The notes under the pieces are model-generated. The model saw only the letters and a list, made by a program, of their open reading frames with translations, made no database searches and had not been told where the DNA came from. A stretch of 6,433 nucleotides of DNA, taken from the NCBI GenBank assembly GCA_012032575.1, contig JAAUSP010000447.1, positions 1 to 6,433 on the forward strand, read 5' to 3'. Below, piece by piece: positions 1 through 5,294 of the stretch (its first letter is position 1; every line of letters begins with the position of its first letter). Source of the DNA: Anaerolineales bacterium. Lineage in GTDB: Bacteria; Chloroflexota; Anaerolineae; 4572-78; J111. The position numbers and the translations under genes were made by a program.

Positions 1-141
1 GACCGGCTGCCAGCCCAATCGCTTGACCACGGAACCGGCGTAGGTTACGGTTCCACCATGGTAAAGCGATCATGGGGCAGCAAATCTTTTGGTCACGGTT
101 CCCACCAAAAGGTAAGGCGGCTGGGCATTTTGGGTCATCAT
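1..141 (-). CDS. PfkB-family carbohydrate kinase, N-terminal fragment (partial; apparent frame disruptions)
   Basis: The gene starts at ATG 141 (or the adjacent ATG at 138) and runs off the left edge. Its conceptual product begins MMTQNAQPPYLLVGTVTK. The frame then hits TGA about nine codons later, but the same frame resumes as GGTVTYAGSVVKRLGWQPV. Shifting by one base after the AAAA run (87-90) gives DLLPHDRFTM, and shifting back near the GG at 56-57 restores GGTVTYAGS. The rebuilt protein reads as the first beta strand, substrate-lid hairpin and GGT(V)xYA motif of PfkB/ribokinase-like sugar kinases. What is seen directly is an in-frame stop and a protein-like alternative frame between two short homopolymers; the family call is from memory of this fold. 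It may be a sequencing or assembly error or a decaying gene, and a database may start it further downstream. It follows jag by 93 bp, where mnmE is common in other bacteria. Confidence 0.5.
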
Positions 142-170
142 ATCAACTCGATTCTCTCAGTTGGGTAAGG

Positions 171-198
171 CACACAAAACCCACCGCAGGGGTGGTTT
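171..198 (-). terminator. Possible weak intrinsic terminator after jag
   Basis: On the minus strand a CCACC/GGTGG stem with a five-base loop (181-195) is followed by GTTTTGTG. The stem can extend to AACC with one bulge. It lies 40 bp downstream of the jag stop and before the kinase-like gene. The short stem and brief T-run make this only a candidate. Confidence 0.3.
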
Positions 199-234
199 GG
201 AGATAGAGTATGCCGTTGGCAAGCACACAAATGC

Positions 235-1023
235 TTACTTGGGAATAATAGTTACTTTACGATTATCATCGCTGCCGACGCTCTTGGTGGTCACTGCCGG
301 ATGGTCTCTTAAGGTAATATGGATAATCCGGCGTTCATGGGCCGGCATCGCTTCCAGCACCATCTTTTTGCGGCTGGCAGTCACCCGTTCGGCCATTTTT
401 TCGGCCATCTGGCGCAGCGATTGGCGGCGGCGCACCCGGTAGGCTTCAACATCAACCATAATGGGCAGCCAACTGTTCAGCTCTTTGCTGACCATCAGCC
501 GGACCATATCCTGGAGGGCCTGAAGGGTTTCGCTGCGCCGGCCAATTAATATTCCCAGATCACCGCCGGTAATATCCAAAACCAGGGGCGGCACTTCACC
601 AGGCTCTACCAAGTCTATCCCCTGGCGATACGTTACCGTGGCCTGGATACCCATTAACTTGAGCAACTGGGCTAAAAAGCCAACGGCCAGTTCGCCGATT
701 TCGGCCACATGACCGGAGTCGGCTTCCGGTTGAGCCGGTTGGACCGGTTTGGCAGGGGTTTCAAGGGGTGCAGCGGGTGTACTGGTCGCGACAGGGGGCG
801 TGGAGCTAACAGGGGGCTGAACCTTTTCCAGCCGGGTTTGGCTTCGAGGAGTTAGACGAATTTGAGCATCTTCAGAGCCAATACCAAAAACACCGCGTTT
901 CCCTTCCTTTACAATTTCAACGTCAACTTGTTCGCGGGTGAGGCCCAACTGGGCCAATCCCAGCTCGATAGCTTCATCAATCGTTTTAGCGCTTACGTCT
1001 AGACTTTCGTTTTGATTTGGCAT
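235..1023 (-). CDS. khpB: Jag/KhpB family RNA-binding protein (Jag_N, KH and R3H domains)
   Basis: This is a cytoplasmic single-stranded-RNA-binding protein; homologues (Jag, KhpB, EloR) partner KhpA and link RNA binding to cell elongation and division, and the gene is typically next to yidC. The 262-aa product has a Jag_N domain at about residues 7-58 (SAKTIDEAIELGLAQLGL, then KRGVFGIG). A Pro/Ala-rich linker at 66-102 follows. The KH domain spans about 110-192, with its GxxG-type loop GILIGRR at 157-163. The R3H domain is C-terminal, with RRIIH at 231-235. I chose ATG 1023 because the Jag_N domain normally begins within ten residues of the start. Purine-rich GGAAGAAG lies upstream, although its spacing is somewhat long. 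The same frame extends to a TTG at 1056, which would add eleven basic residues. The 38-bp overlap with the 3' end of yidC suggests translational coupling. Confidence 0.93.
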   Translation of the reverse strand: MPNQNESLDVSAKTIDEAIELGLAQLGLTREQVDVEIVKEGKRGVFGIGSEDAQIRLTPRSQTRLEKVQPPVSSTPPVATSTPAAPLETPAKPVQPAQPEADSGHVAEIGELAVGFLAQLLKLMGIQATVTYRQGIDLVEPGEVPPLVLDITGGDLGILIGRRSETLQALQDMVRLMVSKELNSWLPIMVDVEAYRVRRRQSLRQMAEKMAERVTASRKKMVLEAMPAHERRIIHITLRDHPAVTTKSVGSDDNRKVTIIPK

Positions 1024-2332
1024 TGGTTTTATTTTCTTCTTCCGCATTAGCTGCAATTGGGCTGGTCACCACCGAGGCACTGAGCGGCTTTCCAACCGGA
1101 GCTGTAGCCGGTTTAAGATTATTTTGGGTAAAGTATTGTTGGGCTAAAGCCAAAATGTTGCTGGTAAACCAGTACAGGGTCAACCCCGAAGGTACAATCA
1201 ACGAAAAATAGCCAAACATCAGTGGCATAATTTTCATCATAGACTGCATTGACGCCTGCTGAGGGTCGGAACTGGGGGGAGTCATCATTTGCTGCATGTA
1301 ATATTGGGAAACAATTAGCAGGACAGGCAAAACCAGATAGGCCAAAGCAGGTCCCCAGCCGATTGAAGGCGGCATAGGCCATAACCAATCAATTCCCCCG
1401 GCCACAGAAGGACCAGCCAGGCTGGGAATCCACAAAAACCCTTCATACAACAGCCCTTCATTGGAAAGTTGGGTTAGCGCTTGATAAAGGGCAAACCAGA
1501 TGGGCATCTGCACCAGGGTAGGTAAACACCCGCCCAGAGGATTAACCCCGGCCTCTTTATACATAGCCATTTGCTCTTGAGCCAGCTTTTCCCGGTCATT
1601 TTTGTATTTTTCTTGCAGTTCCTTCATCCGTGGCTGCAAATCCTGCATGGCCTTGGAAGACTTAATTTGCTGCATATTTAAAGGAAAAGTGGCCAGCCGG
1701 ACTACCAACGTAAAAAGAACAATTGAAAAGCCGAAGGCATAAGGTACACCCCAATCTTGCAGCGTGGTATCCAAATAGATCAGGGACAGGGCTATAAAAT
1801 TAACAAAAGCGCCCCAGATACCAGGGTCTTTAGGCTGGGTGGTAATGGCAACGCTGGCTTCAAGCGTGGTTTCGCCAAATTCCAGCCGGGCCACATTGGT
1901 GAGGGTTTCGCCCGGCGCCCCCGTCGAAGGGGGGATGCCATAATATATGATGTCGGCTTTTTGACCGGGCGGCAAATTCCCCGACCAGGAAAGCACATTA
2001 TTGGCAGTGGTAAATGTGCCCACAGTGGCCGAAATAATATGTCCGTGCAAAGCCAGGGCCAATCCTTTTGGCATCGCATCGGTCAAGCTGAAATCAATAG
2101 CCCGATTACTTTTGTTATCAACTATGACTGTAAAAGTAACTACCTGGCCTAATGGAACCGTGTCGGAACTGGCCTTCTTTTCCAGAGTGACCCCACTGGC
2201 TTGAGCGACAGAGCCTAAAGCGGCGGGTTGTTTCGTCTCAGGAGAAGCAGCCACTACGGGCTTGAATAACGCTAAAAACGAAATAAGTCCAATAATCAGC
2301 AGGGGTAAAATTAACAGCTTTAAAGATTTCAC
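986..2332 (-). CDS. yidC: Membrane protein insertase YidC/Oxa1 with an extracytoplasmic DUF11-type domain
   Basis: YidC inserts and folds membrane proteins, alone or with SecYEG. The 448-aa product starts with a signal-peptide-like segment (residues 1-29, ending PVVAAS; no lipobox Cys). Residues about 46-166 look like a DUF11 beta-sandwich: LGQVVTFTVIVDN, then TDAMPKGL, LSWSGNLPPGQ and GETLTNVA. The Oxa1 core follows at about 196-403. TM1 contains Arg212 in VRLATFPL, matching the groove arginine of YidC. A charged cytosolic hairpin spans about 218-262. TM2 is around LPTLVQMPIWFALY, TM3 at 329-346, and TM4 and TM5 at 366-402. The tail is strongly basic (KSKRKSRRKR), as in ribosome-binding tails of Oxa1/YidC2. 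The start is GTG 2332, the only candidate between an upstream TAG and the signal peptide; a strong AGGAGG lies 17 nt upstream, further than usual. It sits 47 bp after yidD and overlaps jag. Confidence 0.95.
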   Translation of the reverse strand: MKSLKLLILPLLIIGLISFLALFKPVVAASPETKQPAALGSVAQASGVTLEKKASSDTVPLGQVVTFTVIVDNKSNRAIDFSLTDAMPKGLALALHGHIISATVGTFTTANNVLSWSGNLPPGQKADIIYYGIPPSTGAPGETLTNVARLEFGETTLEASVAITTQPKDPGIWGAFVNFIALSLIYLDTTLQDWGVPYAFGFSIVLFTLVVRLATFPLNMQQIKSSKAMQDLQPRMKELQEKYKNDREKLAQEQMAMYKEAGVNPLGGCLPTLVQMPIWFALYQALTQLSNEGLLYEGFLWIPSLAGPSVAGGIDWLWPMPPSIGWGPALAYLVLPVLLIVSQYYMQQMMTPPSSDPQQASMQSMMKIMPLMFGYFSLIVPSGLTLYWFTSNILALAQQYFTQNNLKPATAPVGKPLSASVVTSPIAANAEEENKTNAKSKRKSRRKR

Positions 2333-2379
2333 AACTAATCTCTTTCCATCCTCCTAAACAAAAAAACCGGACGTCATTA

Positions 2380-2589
2380 TTACGGCACAGGATCGTATCC
2401 ACCAGGATGAAAGGGGTGACAGCGGCCAATCCGTTTAACGGCCAACCATCCTCCCTTGATCAGACCATATTTTTCAATAGCTTGATAACTATAATGGGAA
2501 CAGGTTGGATGAAACCGGCACGCCGGCGGCAGTGCCGGTGATATAAATTTCTGGTAGAACCGAATCAAGACTAAAACTAAGTACTTCAC
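2380..2589 (-). CDS. yidD: Membrane protein insertion efficiency factor YidD
   Basis: YidD is a small, membrane-associated, positively charged protein thought to assist YidC-dependent insertion. The 69-aa product contains all family landmarks: [10 protein letters not shown] near the start, [15 protein letters not shown] at about 24-38, and [18 protein letters not shown] at the C-terminus. I chose GTG at 2589 because family members begin right there (MKxLxxxLIRFYQ). The frame stays open to a TTG at 2649, but the extra residues come from repeat sequence and do not look like YidD. No convincing Shine-Dalgarno precedes the GTG; instead the sequence immediately upstream is 7-bp-periodic repeat and the arm of a long inverted repeat. 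The gene lies between rnpA and yidC, its conserved position. Confidence 0.92.
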   Translation of the reverse strand: MKYLVLVLIRFYQKFISPALPPACRFHPTCSHYSYQAIEKYGLIKGGWLAVKRIGRCHPFHPGGYDPVP

Positions 2590-2604
2590 AGGGTCACAAG
2601 GTAA

Positions 2605-2724
2605 CAGGTAGCAAGGTTGATAAAAAGCGAGTTGAGCAGCACACAACAACTCTAATTTGGTAACTACGTCCCAAATAGCACCCTTTCGATATGCTCAGGA
2701 TGCTCCTCTGCTACTTGCTACCTG
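2605..2724 (-). repeat. 120-bp imperfect palindrome spanning the rnpA 3' end and the rnpA-yidD spacer
   Basis: Three inverted-repeat pairs are nested around one dyad near 2665. CAGGTAGCAAG (2605-2615) pairs perfectly with 2714-2724. TGAGCA (2633-2638) pairs with 2692-2697. ATTTGG (2655-2660) pairs with 2671-2676. In minus-strand RNA a further segment (2702-2708 with 2622-2628) pairs through Watson-Crick and G-U pairs. The rnpA TAG stop (2711-2713) lies within the 5' side of the structure, next to the outer stem, and the yidD GTG lies 15 nt past the 3' arm. No target-site duplication is evident. It could be a MITE-like insertion or a regulatory RNA fold. Confidence 0.6.
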
Positions 2725-3058
2725 GCTCCAATAATTCCGACTCTTTCAACAATTTTTCTAAAAACCGCTCAATGTCGCTGTAACTGGCCTCATTGATCGG
2801 CTGTCGTGCAATAAAAATCACATCGAAACCGGACTTAATTTGAGCCGTCCGTAATCGGGTAGCTTCACGCATGCGGCGCTTGATGCGATTACGCTGCGTT
2901 GCTTTTCCCAACCGTTTATTCACTACAAAACCGAAGCGACTATAGTCCAGCTTATTTCGTAGAAATGCCAGCACCATTAAAGGGCTGGCATTCGATTTAC
3001 CTTCACGCCGAACACGCTGAAAATCAGAGTTTTGGCGTAAACGGTACTGTCGCTTCAT
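2711..3058 (-). CDS. rnpA: Ribonuclease P protein component
   Basis: RnpA is the protein subunit of RNase P; it binds the catalytic RNA and the pre-tRNA leader during 5' maturation. The 115-aa product matches the family in length and landmarks: MKRQYRLRQNSDFQRV at the start, FGFVVNKRLG at about 43-52, and the RNR signature QRNRIKRRMRE at 55-65. The C-terminal helix (IERFLEKLLKE) is also family-like. I chose ATG 3058 over the in-frame TTG 3061 just before it. No Shine-Dalgarno is visible; the region directly upstream is T-rich on the coding strand. The last codons and TAG stop lie in a repeat (CCAGGTAGCAAGTAGCAG), so the terminal GSK may be contributed by the repeat rather than conserved. Confidence 0.95.
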   Translation of the reverse strand: MKRQYRLRQNSDFQRVRREGKSNASPLMVLAFLRNKLDYSRFGFVVNKRLGKATQRNRIKRRMREATRLRTAQIKSGFDVIFIARQPINEASYSDIERFLEKLLKESELLEPGSK

Positions 3059-3075
3059 CAAATCAAAAAAGGCGC

Positions 3076-3131
3076 AAAAAAAGTTAAGAGATTAAAGATT
3101 GGAGATTTGCCATCTCTAATCTCCAATCTCT
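3076..3131 (-). terminator. Long inverted repeat plus T-tract between rpmH and rnpA (attenuator-like)
   Basis: Two 20-nt arms (3087-3106 and 3112-3131) surround a 5-nt loop. On the minus-strand transcript 17 pairs are Watson-Crick, two are G-U and one is mismatched, so the fold is better in the operon's own RNA than in the antisense. Four nucleotides after the stem come seven Ts (3076-3082). This resembles an intrinsic terminator, and its placement between rpmH and rnpA suggests partial termination or RNA processing. The stem is AT-rich and built of NNAGATT heptamers, so it may simply be a repeat element. Confidence 0.5.
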
Positions 3132-3166
3132 AAAAACTGCGCTTTGTTTCCCCAAATATACCAGCG

Positions 3167-3343
3167 TCAGTCAGCATTCCAATTGGTATGCTTGGGATGC
3201 ATTCGCTGTACAGCCAACACTTTGCGCCCTCGCGCTCGCCGGGCTTTCAGCACCCGCTGCCCCCCACTGCTGGCCATACGCGCCCGAAAGCCATGCACCC
3301 GCGCCCGGTGGCGGCGTTTGGGTTGATAAGTTCGTTTGGTCAT
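3167..3343 (-). CDS. rpmH: 50S ribosomal protein L34
   Basis: L34 is a small, highly basic protein of the large ribosomal subunit. The 58-aa product, visible on the minus strand, starts [19 protein letters not shown], continues [20 protein letters not shown], then RKVLAVQ, and ends in about a dozen extra residues ([12 protein letters not shown]). The core is diagnostic of L34 and only the C-terminal extension exceeds the roughly 45-residue form of many bacteria. ATG 3343 is the start; AGAGG lies about 12 nt upstream and AGGG sits almost against it, so the ribosome-binding site is not ideal. It is the first gene of the rpmH-rnpA-yidD-yidC-jag cluster, directly downstream of a strong promoter. 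Confidence 0.96.
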   Translation of the reverse strand: MTKRTYQPKRRHRARVHGFRARMASSGGQRVLKARRARGRKVLAVQRMHPKHTNWNAD

Positions 3344-3387
3344 TGCCCTAAAAAACCTCTATTTCTTGTTAATTTGATAGAATAAAA

Positions 3388-3416
3388 ATTATACCTGTAT
3401 GCTCTATTGTTGGCAA
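3388..3416 (-). promoter_or_regulatory. Sigma70-type promoter of the rpmH operon
   Basis: On the minus strand TTGCCA (3411-3416) and TATAAT (3388-3393) are separated by exactly 17 bp. This predicts a start near 3381 and a leader of about 38 nt before the rpmH ATG. It lies in the 105-bp gap between the upstream regulator gene and rpmH. Confidence 0.75.
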
Positions 3417-3448
3417 AATCAACCCACTTCGATACATTCCCTCAAAAG

Positions 3449-3925
3449 TTACATGTTAACTTCAATCGCCTCATAAGTAATCACCCGCTTTAACACCGGC
3501 GACGACAGCACAATCGAAGTAGTGGTCTGGCCAAACCTGCCCAAATGGCCGATCAACGTCTCTAAATCGGCAATAGACATGACAACAATTTTGATGATAA
3601 AAGACTCCGACCCGGTTAAATGGTGACATTCCAATACCTGGGGCAGCCGATTGAGCAAAGCCATCAGGGCCGGATACTGCTCTTGCGACGTATTCATCCG
3701 GATAAAAGCCATGATTGCCAAGCCGATTTTGGCCATATTCACCTCAGCCCGATAGCCGGTGATAATCCCGGTTTCCTCCAGCCGCCGCACCCGCTCGGCC
3801 ACCGCCGGCAGCGATAACCCCACCCGCCGCCCCAACTCGGCAAAAGAGAGCCGGCCATCTTCCTGCAAGGCCATGATGATTTTCCACCCTGTTTCATCAA
3901 GTATTTTTGTGTAATCTAAAGTCAT
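3449..3925 (-). CDS. Lrp/AsnC family transcriptional regulator
   Basis: This is a DNA-binding regulator of the feast/famine type, which usually senses amino acids through its C-terminal RAM domain. The 158-aa product has the family layout. An N-terminal winged helix-turn-helix (about 5-60) includes DGRLSFAELGRRVGLS and the recognition helix AVAERVRRLEETGIITGY. A ligand-binding and oligomerisation domain (about 66-150) includes VLECHHLTGSESFIIKIVV. I chose ATG 3925 because AAGG lies about 11 nt upstream and the HTH begins at the expected distance; an ATG at 3964 would add 13 residues (starting MTLYFKYC) untypical of the family. It is divergent from a LysE-type exporter gene, the arrangement expected of a local regulator of amino-acid efflux. 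The specific effector cannot be read from sequence. Confidence 0.93.
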   Translation of the reverse strand: MTLDYTKILDETGWKIIMALQEDGRLSFAELGRRVGLSLPAVAERVRRLEETGIITGYRAEVNMAKIGLAIMAFIRMNTSQEQYPALMALLNRLPQVLECHHLTGSESFIIKIVVMSIADLETLIGHLGRFGQTTTSIVLSSPVLKRVITYEAIEVNM

Positions 3926-3978
3926 TTCTAAATACACCTTACAATATTTAAAGTATAGGGTCATTCTTCTTGGATTTT

Positions 3979-4000
3979 GTATTTACACGTCCAGAAATAC
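3979..4000. promoter_or_regulatory. Candidate operator (GTATTT-10-AAATAC) in the divergent region
   Basis: A perfect 6-bp inverted repeat, GTATTT (3979-3984) and AAATAC (3995-4000), is spaced one helical turn apart (16 bp repeat to repeat). A third AAATAC copy is at 3930-3935, just upstream of the regulator start. AT-rich dyads in such a spot suit an autoregulatory Lrp-type protein, but the match is short and the surroundings AT-rich. Confidence 0.35.
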
Positions 4001-4094
4001 CTTATAAACTAAAACTGCGAGTTATCCCTTTTTCTGGCCGAATCGAGCGTTTATAAAAACTCATCCAACAGACCCAATAAAATTTCACTGTTAA

Positions 4095-4100
4095 TATAAT
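4095..4100 (+). promoter_or_regulatory. Candidate -10 box for the LysE-type exporter
   Basis: TATAAT fits a -10 element, placing transcription start near 4107 and giving a leader of roughly 47 nt before ATG 4154. There is no recognisable -35 box 16-18 bp upstream and no extended -10 TG, which would fit an activator-dependent promoter or chance. Confidence 0.35.
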
Positions 4101-4153
4101 CGCCAATCTAAATGGCGTCAACCTTATCGCCTAACTCAGGGAGGAATTTAAAG

Positions 4154-4753
4154 ATGGAAACAAATATTTTATTGAAAGGCTTGATTATCGGCTTCTCCAT
4201 TGCCGCGCCGGTGGGGCCAATTGGGGTGCTGTGTATCCGGCGTACCCTGGCCGAAGGTCGCCTGACCGGCCTGCTATCGGGTTTGGGTGCGGCTACAGCC
4301 GATGCCGTCTATGGCAGCATCGCCGGCTTTGGGTTGACGGTAATCTCCGGCCTGCTAATCCGCCAGCAGTTCTGGCTGGGTTTGATCGGCGGTCTGTTTC
4401 TATGTTACCTGGGCTACAAAACATTTATCTCGGCTCCTGCCCAGACAGCCGCTCGAACCGACGGGCAGGGATTTGTCAAGGCTTACGCCTCAACTTTTTT
4501 TCTCACCCTGACCAACCCGGCAACGATCCTCTCTTTTGCCGCTATTTTTGCCGGGCTGGGTTTGGCCAATGCCGAGGCCAGCTATCTCTCGGCCGGAGTT
4601 TTGGTTTTGGGCGTCTTTCTGGGGTCAGCTTTATGGTGGCTTGTGTTAAGCGGCGGCGTGAGTCTGCTGCGCTCCCAATTTACCACCCATCGCCTCGTTT
4701 GGGTCAACCGGGCCTCAGGGGTCATCATCACCGGGTTTGGCCTGGTGATTTGA
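4154..4753 (+). CDS. LysE/RhtB family amino-acid exporter
   Basis: This is an inner-membrane efflux protein; characterised relatives export lysine, arginine, threonine or homoserine using the proton gradient. The 199-aa product has the family's usual length and about six hydrophobic segments. The N-terminal signature (SIAAPVGPIGVLCIRRTLAEG, about 15-35, followed by GLLSGLGAATADAVYG) and the second half motif LTLTNPATILSFAAIFAG (about 108-125) support the family. The C-terminus ends in a hydrophobic helix (ASGVIITGFGLVI). ATG 4154 is preceded by AGGGAGGA at ideal spacing; the in-frame ATG at 4112 lacks a ribosome-binding site and would add 14 polar residues. Its divergence from an Lrp/AsnC regulator implies export tied to amino-acid levels. 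The substrate is unknown. Confidence 0.9.
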   Translation: METNILLKGLIIGFSIAAPVGPIGVLCIRRTLAEGRLTGLLSGLGAATADAVYGSIAGFGLTVISGLLIRQQFWLGLIGGLFLCYLGYKTFISAPAQTAARTDGQGFVKAYASTFFLTLTNPATILSFAAIFAGLGLANAEASYLSAGVLVLGVFLGSALWWLVLSGGVSLLRSQFTTHRLVWVNRASGVIITGFGLVI

Positions 4754-4810
4754 TCAGCCTGCTCAACTGAGCCGTACCAATTTCCCAGTCAATTCTTTAC
4801 GCAGATTTTA

Positions 4811-4831
4811 TGAATTCTTAATTCAGTTTTT
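4811..4831 (+). terminator. Possible weak terminator after the exporter
   Basis: TGAATT and AATTCA (4811-4816, 4820-4825) form a 6-bp AT-only stem with a 3-nt loop followed by GTTTTT. It is in the right place, 58 bp after the exporter stop, but the stem has little stability and the Ts overlap the next promoter's -35 box. Confidence 0.3.
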
Positions 4832-4856
4832 ACAGCTCCACCCGATAAATTATACA
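4829..4856 (+). promoter_or_regulatory. Candidate promoter of the small gene at 4902
   Basis: TTTACA (4829-4834) and TATACA (4851-4856) are separated by 16 bp, predicting a start near 4863 and a leader of about 40 nt that ends in AGGAG (4891-4895), six bases before the ATG. Confidence 0.5.
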
Positions 4857-4901
4857 TTAACGAACCAATTCTACTACTTACACTACAACCAGGAGAACTC
4901 T

Positions 4902-5111
4902 ATGTCTATGCTTGAATTACTCAATCCTTATAGTTTCGTCAATGATGATGAATTGCTGGCCTCCTCGAATGGCCGGCTGAATCAACTGACCCGGGGTCAG
5001 GGCAAAAAAACTCGAACCAACACCGGGCCGCTAAAACCTTACCGGCACGAAGACCTGGCCTGGGCCTTGTATCAAAAACGATGGGATTTTGAAAAAGACC
5101 TGGGCCAGTAA
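4902..5111 (+). CDS. Small hypothetical protein (69 aa)
   Basis: I do not recognise this protein. It is a soluble-looking 69-residue product with no signal peptide or membrane segment. It has an acidic/hydrophobic N-terminal third (LELLNPYSFVNDDELLA), a basic middle (RGQGKKTR at 31-38) and a C-terminal segment likely to be helical and rich in aromatic and charged residues (YRHEDLAWALYQKRWDFEKDL). The gene is well framed: a candidate promoter, AGGAG six bases before ATG 4902 and a strong hairpin terminator 55 bp after the stop. The second Met (4908) is too far from the ribosome-binding site to be preferred. It stands alone between the exporter and a convergent beta-propeller gene, so context gives no function. 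The signals make a real short protein more likely than a chance frame. Confidence 0.7.
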   Translation: MSMLELLNPYSFVNDDELLASSNGRLNQLTRGQGKKTRTNTGPLKPYRHEDLAWALYQKRWDFEKDLGQ

Positions 5112-5165
5112 GCCCATTACCCCAACTGAATAACAGCAGCCGGTGCGCAACAGCGCCGTCTCGAC

Positions 5166-5196
5166 AAAAAACAGGCAACGGAATGCCTGTTTTTTT
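5166..5196. terminator. Strong bidirectional intrinsic terminator
   Basis: ACAGGCA (5171-5177) and TGCCTGT (5184-5190) form a perfect 7-bp stem with a 6-nt loop. It is flanked by five As on the left (the sixth A opens the stem) and six Ts on the right. It therefore works as a Rho-independent terminator in both directions, ending the small plus-strand gene and the convergent minus-strand propeller gene. Confidence 0.88.
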
Positions 5197-5294
5197 GTTA
5201 AGAGTCTTTTTTACCGGGGCTGCGTCCCGATGAGGAAAAGTTATTCGCAGCATCTGTAGCGCCCATTGCCAGCTAATATTACTCAATCACTGGC

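Noticed and set aside
142..234. A tRNA or small RNA between jag and the kinase fragment
   Set aside because: No cloverleaf arms or TpsiC motif; only the weak hairpin at 181-195.
1024..1056. TTG 1056 or ATG 1047 as the jag start
   Set aside because: They add only a basic tail (MRKKKIKP) before the conserved Jag_N domain and have no ribosome-binding site.
1757..2152. A 131-aa open frame on the plus strand antisense to yidC, and similar frames opposite jag, the exporter and the propeller gene
   Set aside because: They lie opposite or within clearly conserved genes, lack ribosome-binding sites and show no recognisable protein features.
2361..2379. T-tract (minus strand) between yidD and yidC as a terminator
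   Set aside because: Only a 3-bp CCG/CGG stem precedes it, so no stable hairpin forms.
2590..2649. TTG 2649 as the yidD start, adding 20 residues
   Set aside because: The added residues are encoded by repeat sequence and YidD proteins start at the GTG position.
2681..2700. CCCTTTCGATATGCTCAGGA resembling a dispersed CCTTCGA..GCTCAGG intergenic repeat
   Set aside because: The resemblance is from memory and cannot be confirmed without a genome-wide search; it was kept only as part of the 120-bp palindrome.
4112..4153. ATG 4112 as the exporter start
   Set aside because: No ribosome-binding site, whereas ATG 4154 has AGGGAGGA at good spacing and starts the family-typical sequence.
3344..4153. 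Replication origin near rpmH (DnaA boxes)
   Set aside because: No dnaA gene and no convincing TTATCCACA-type boxes; TTATCCC at 4022 is a single poor match.
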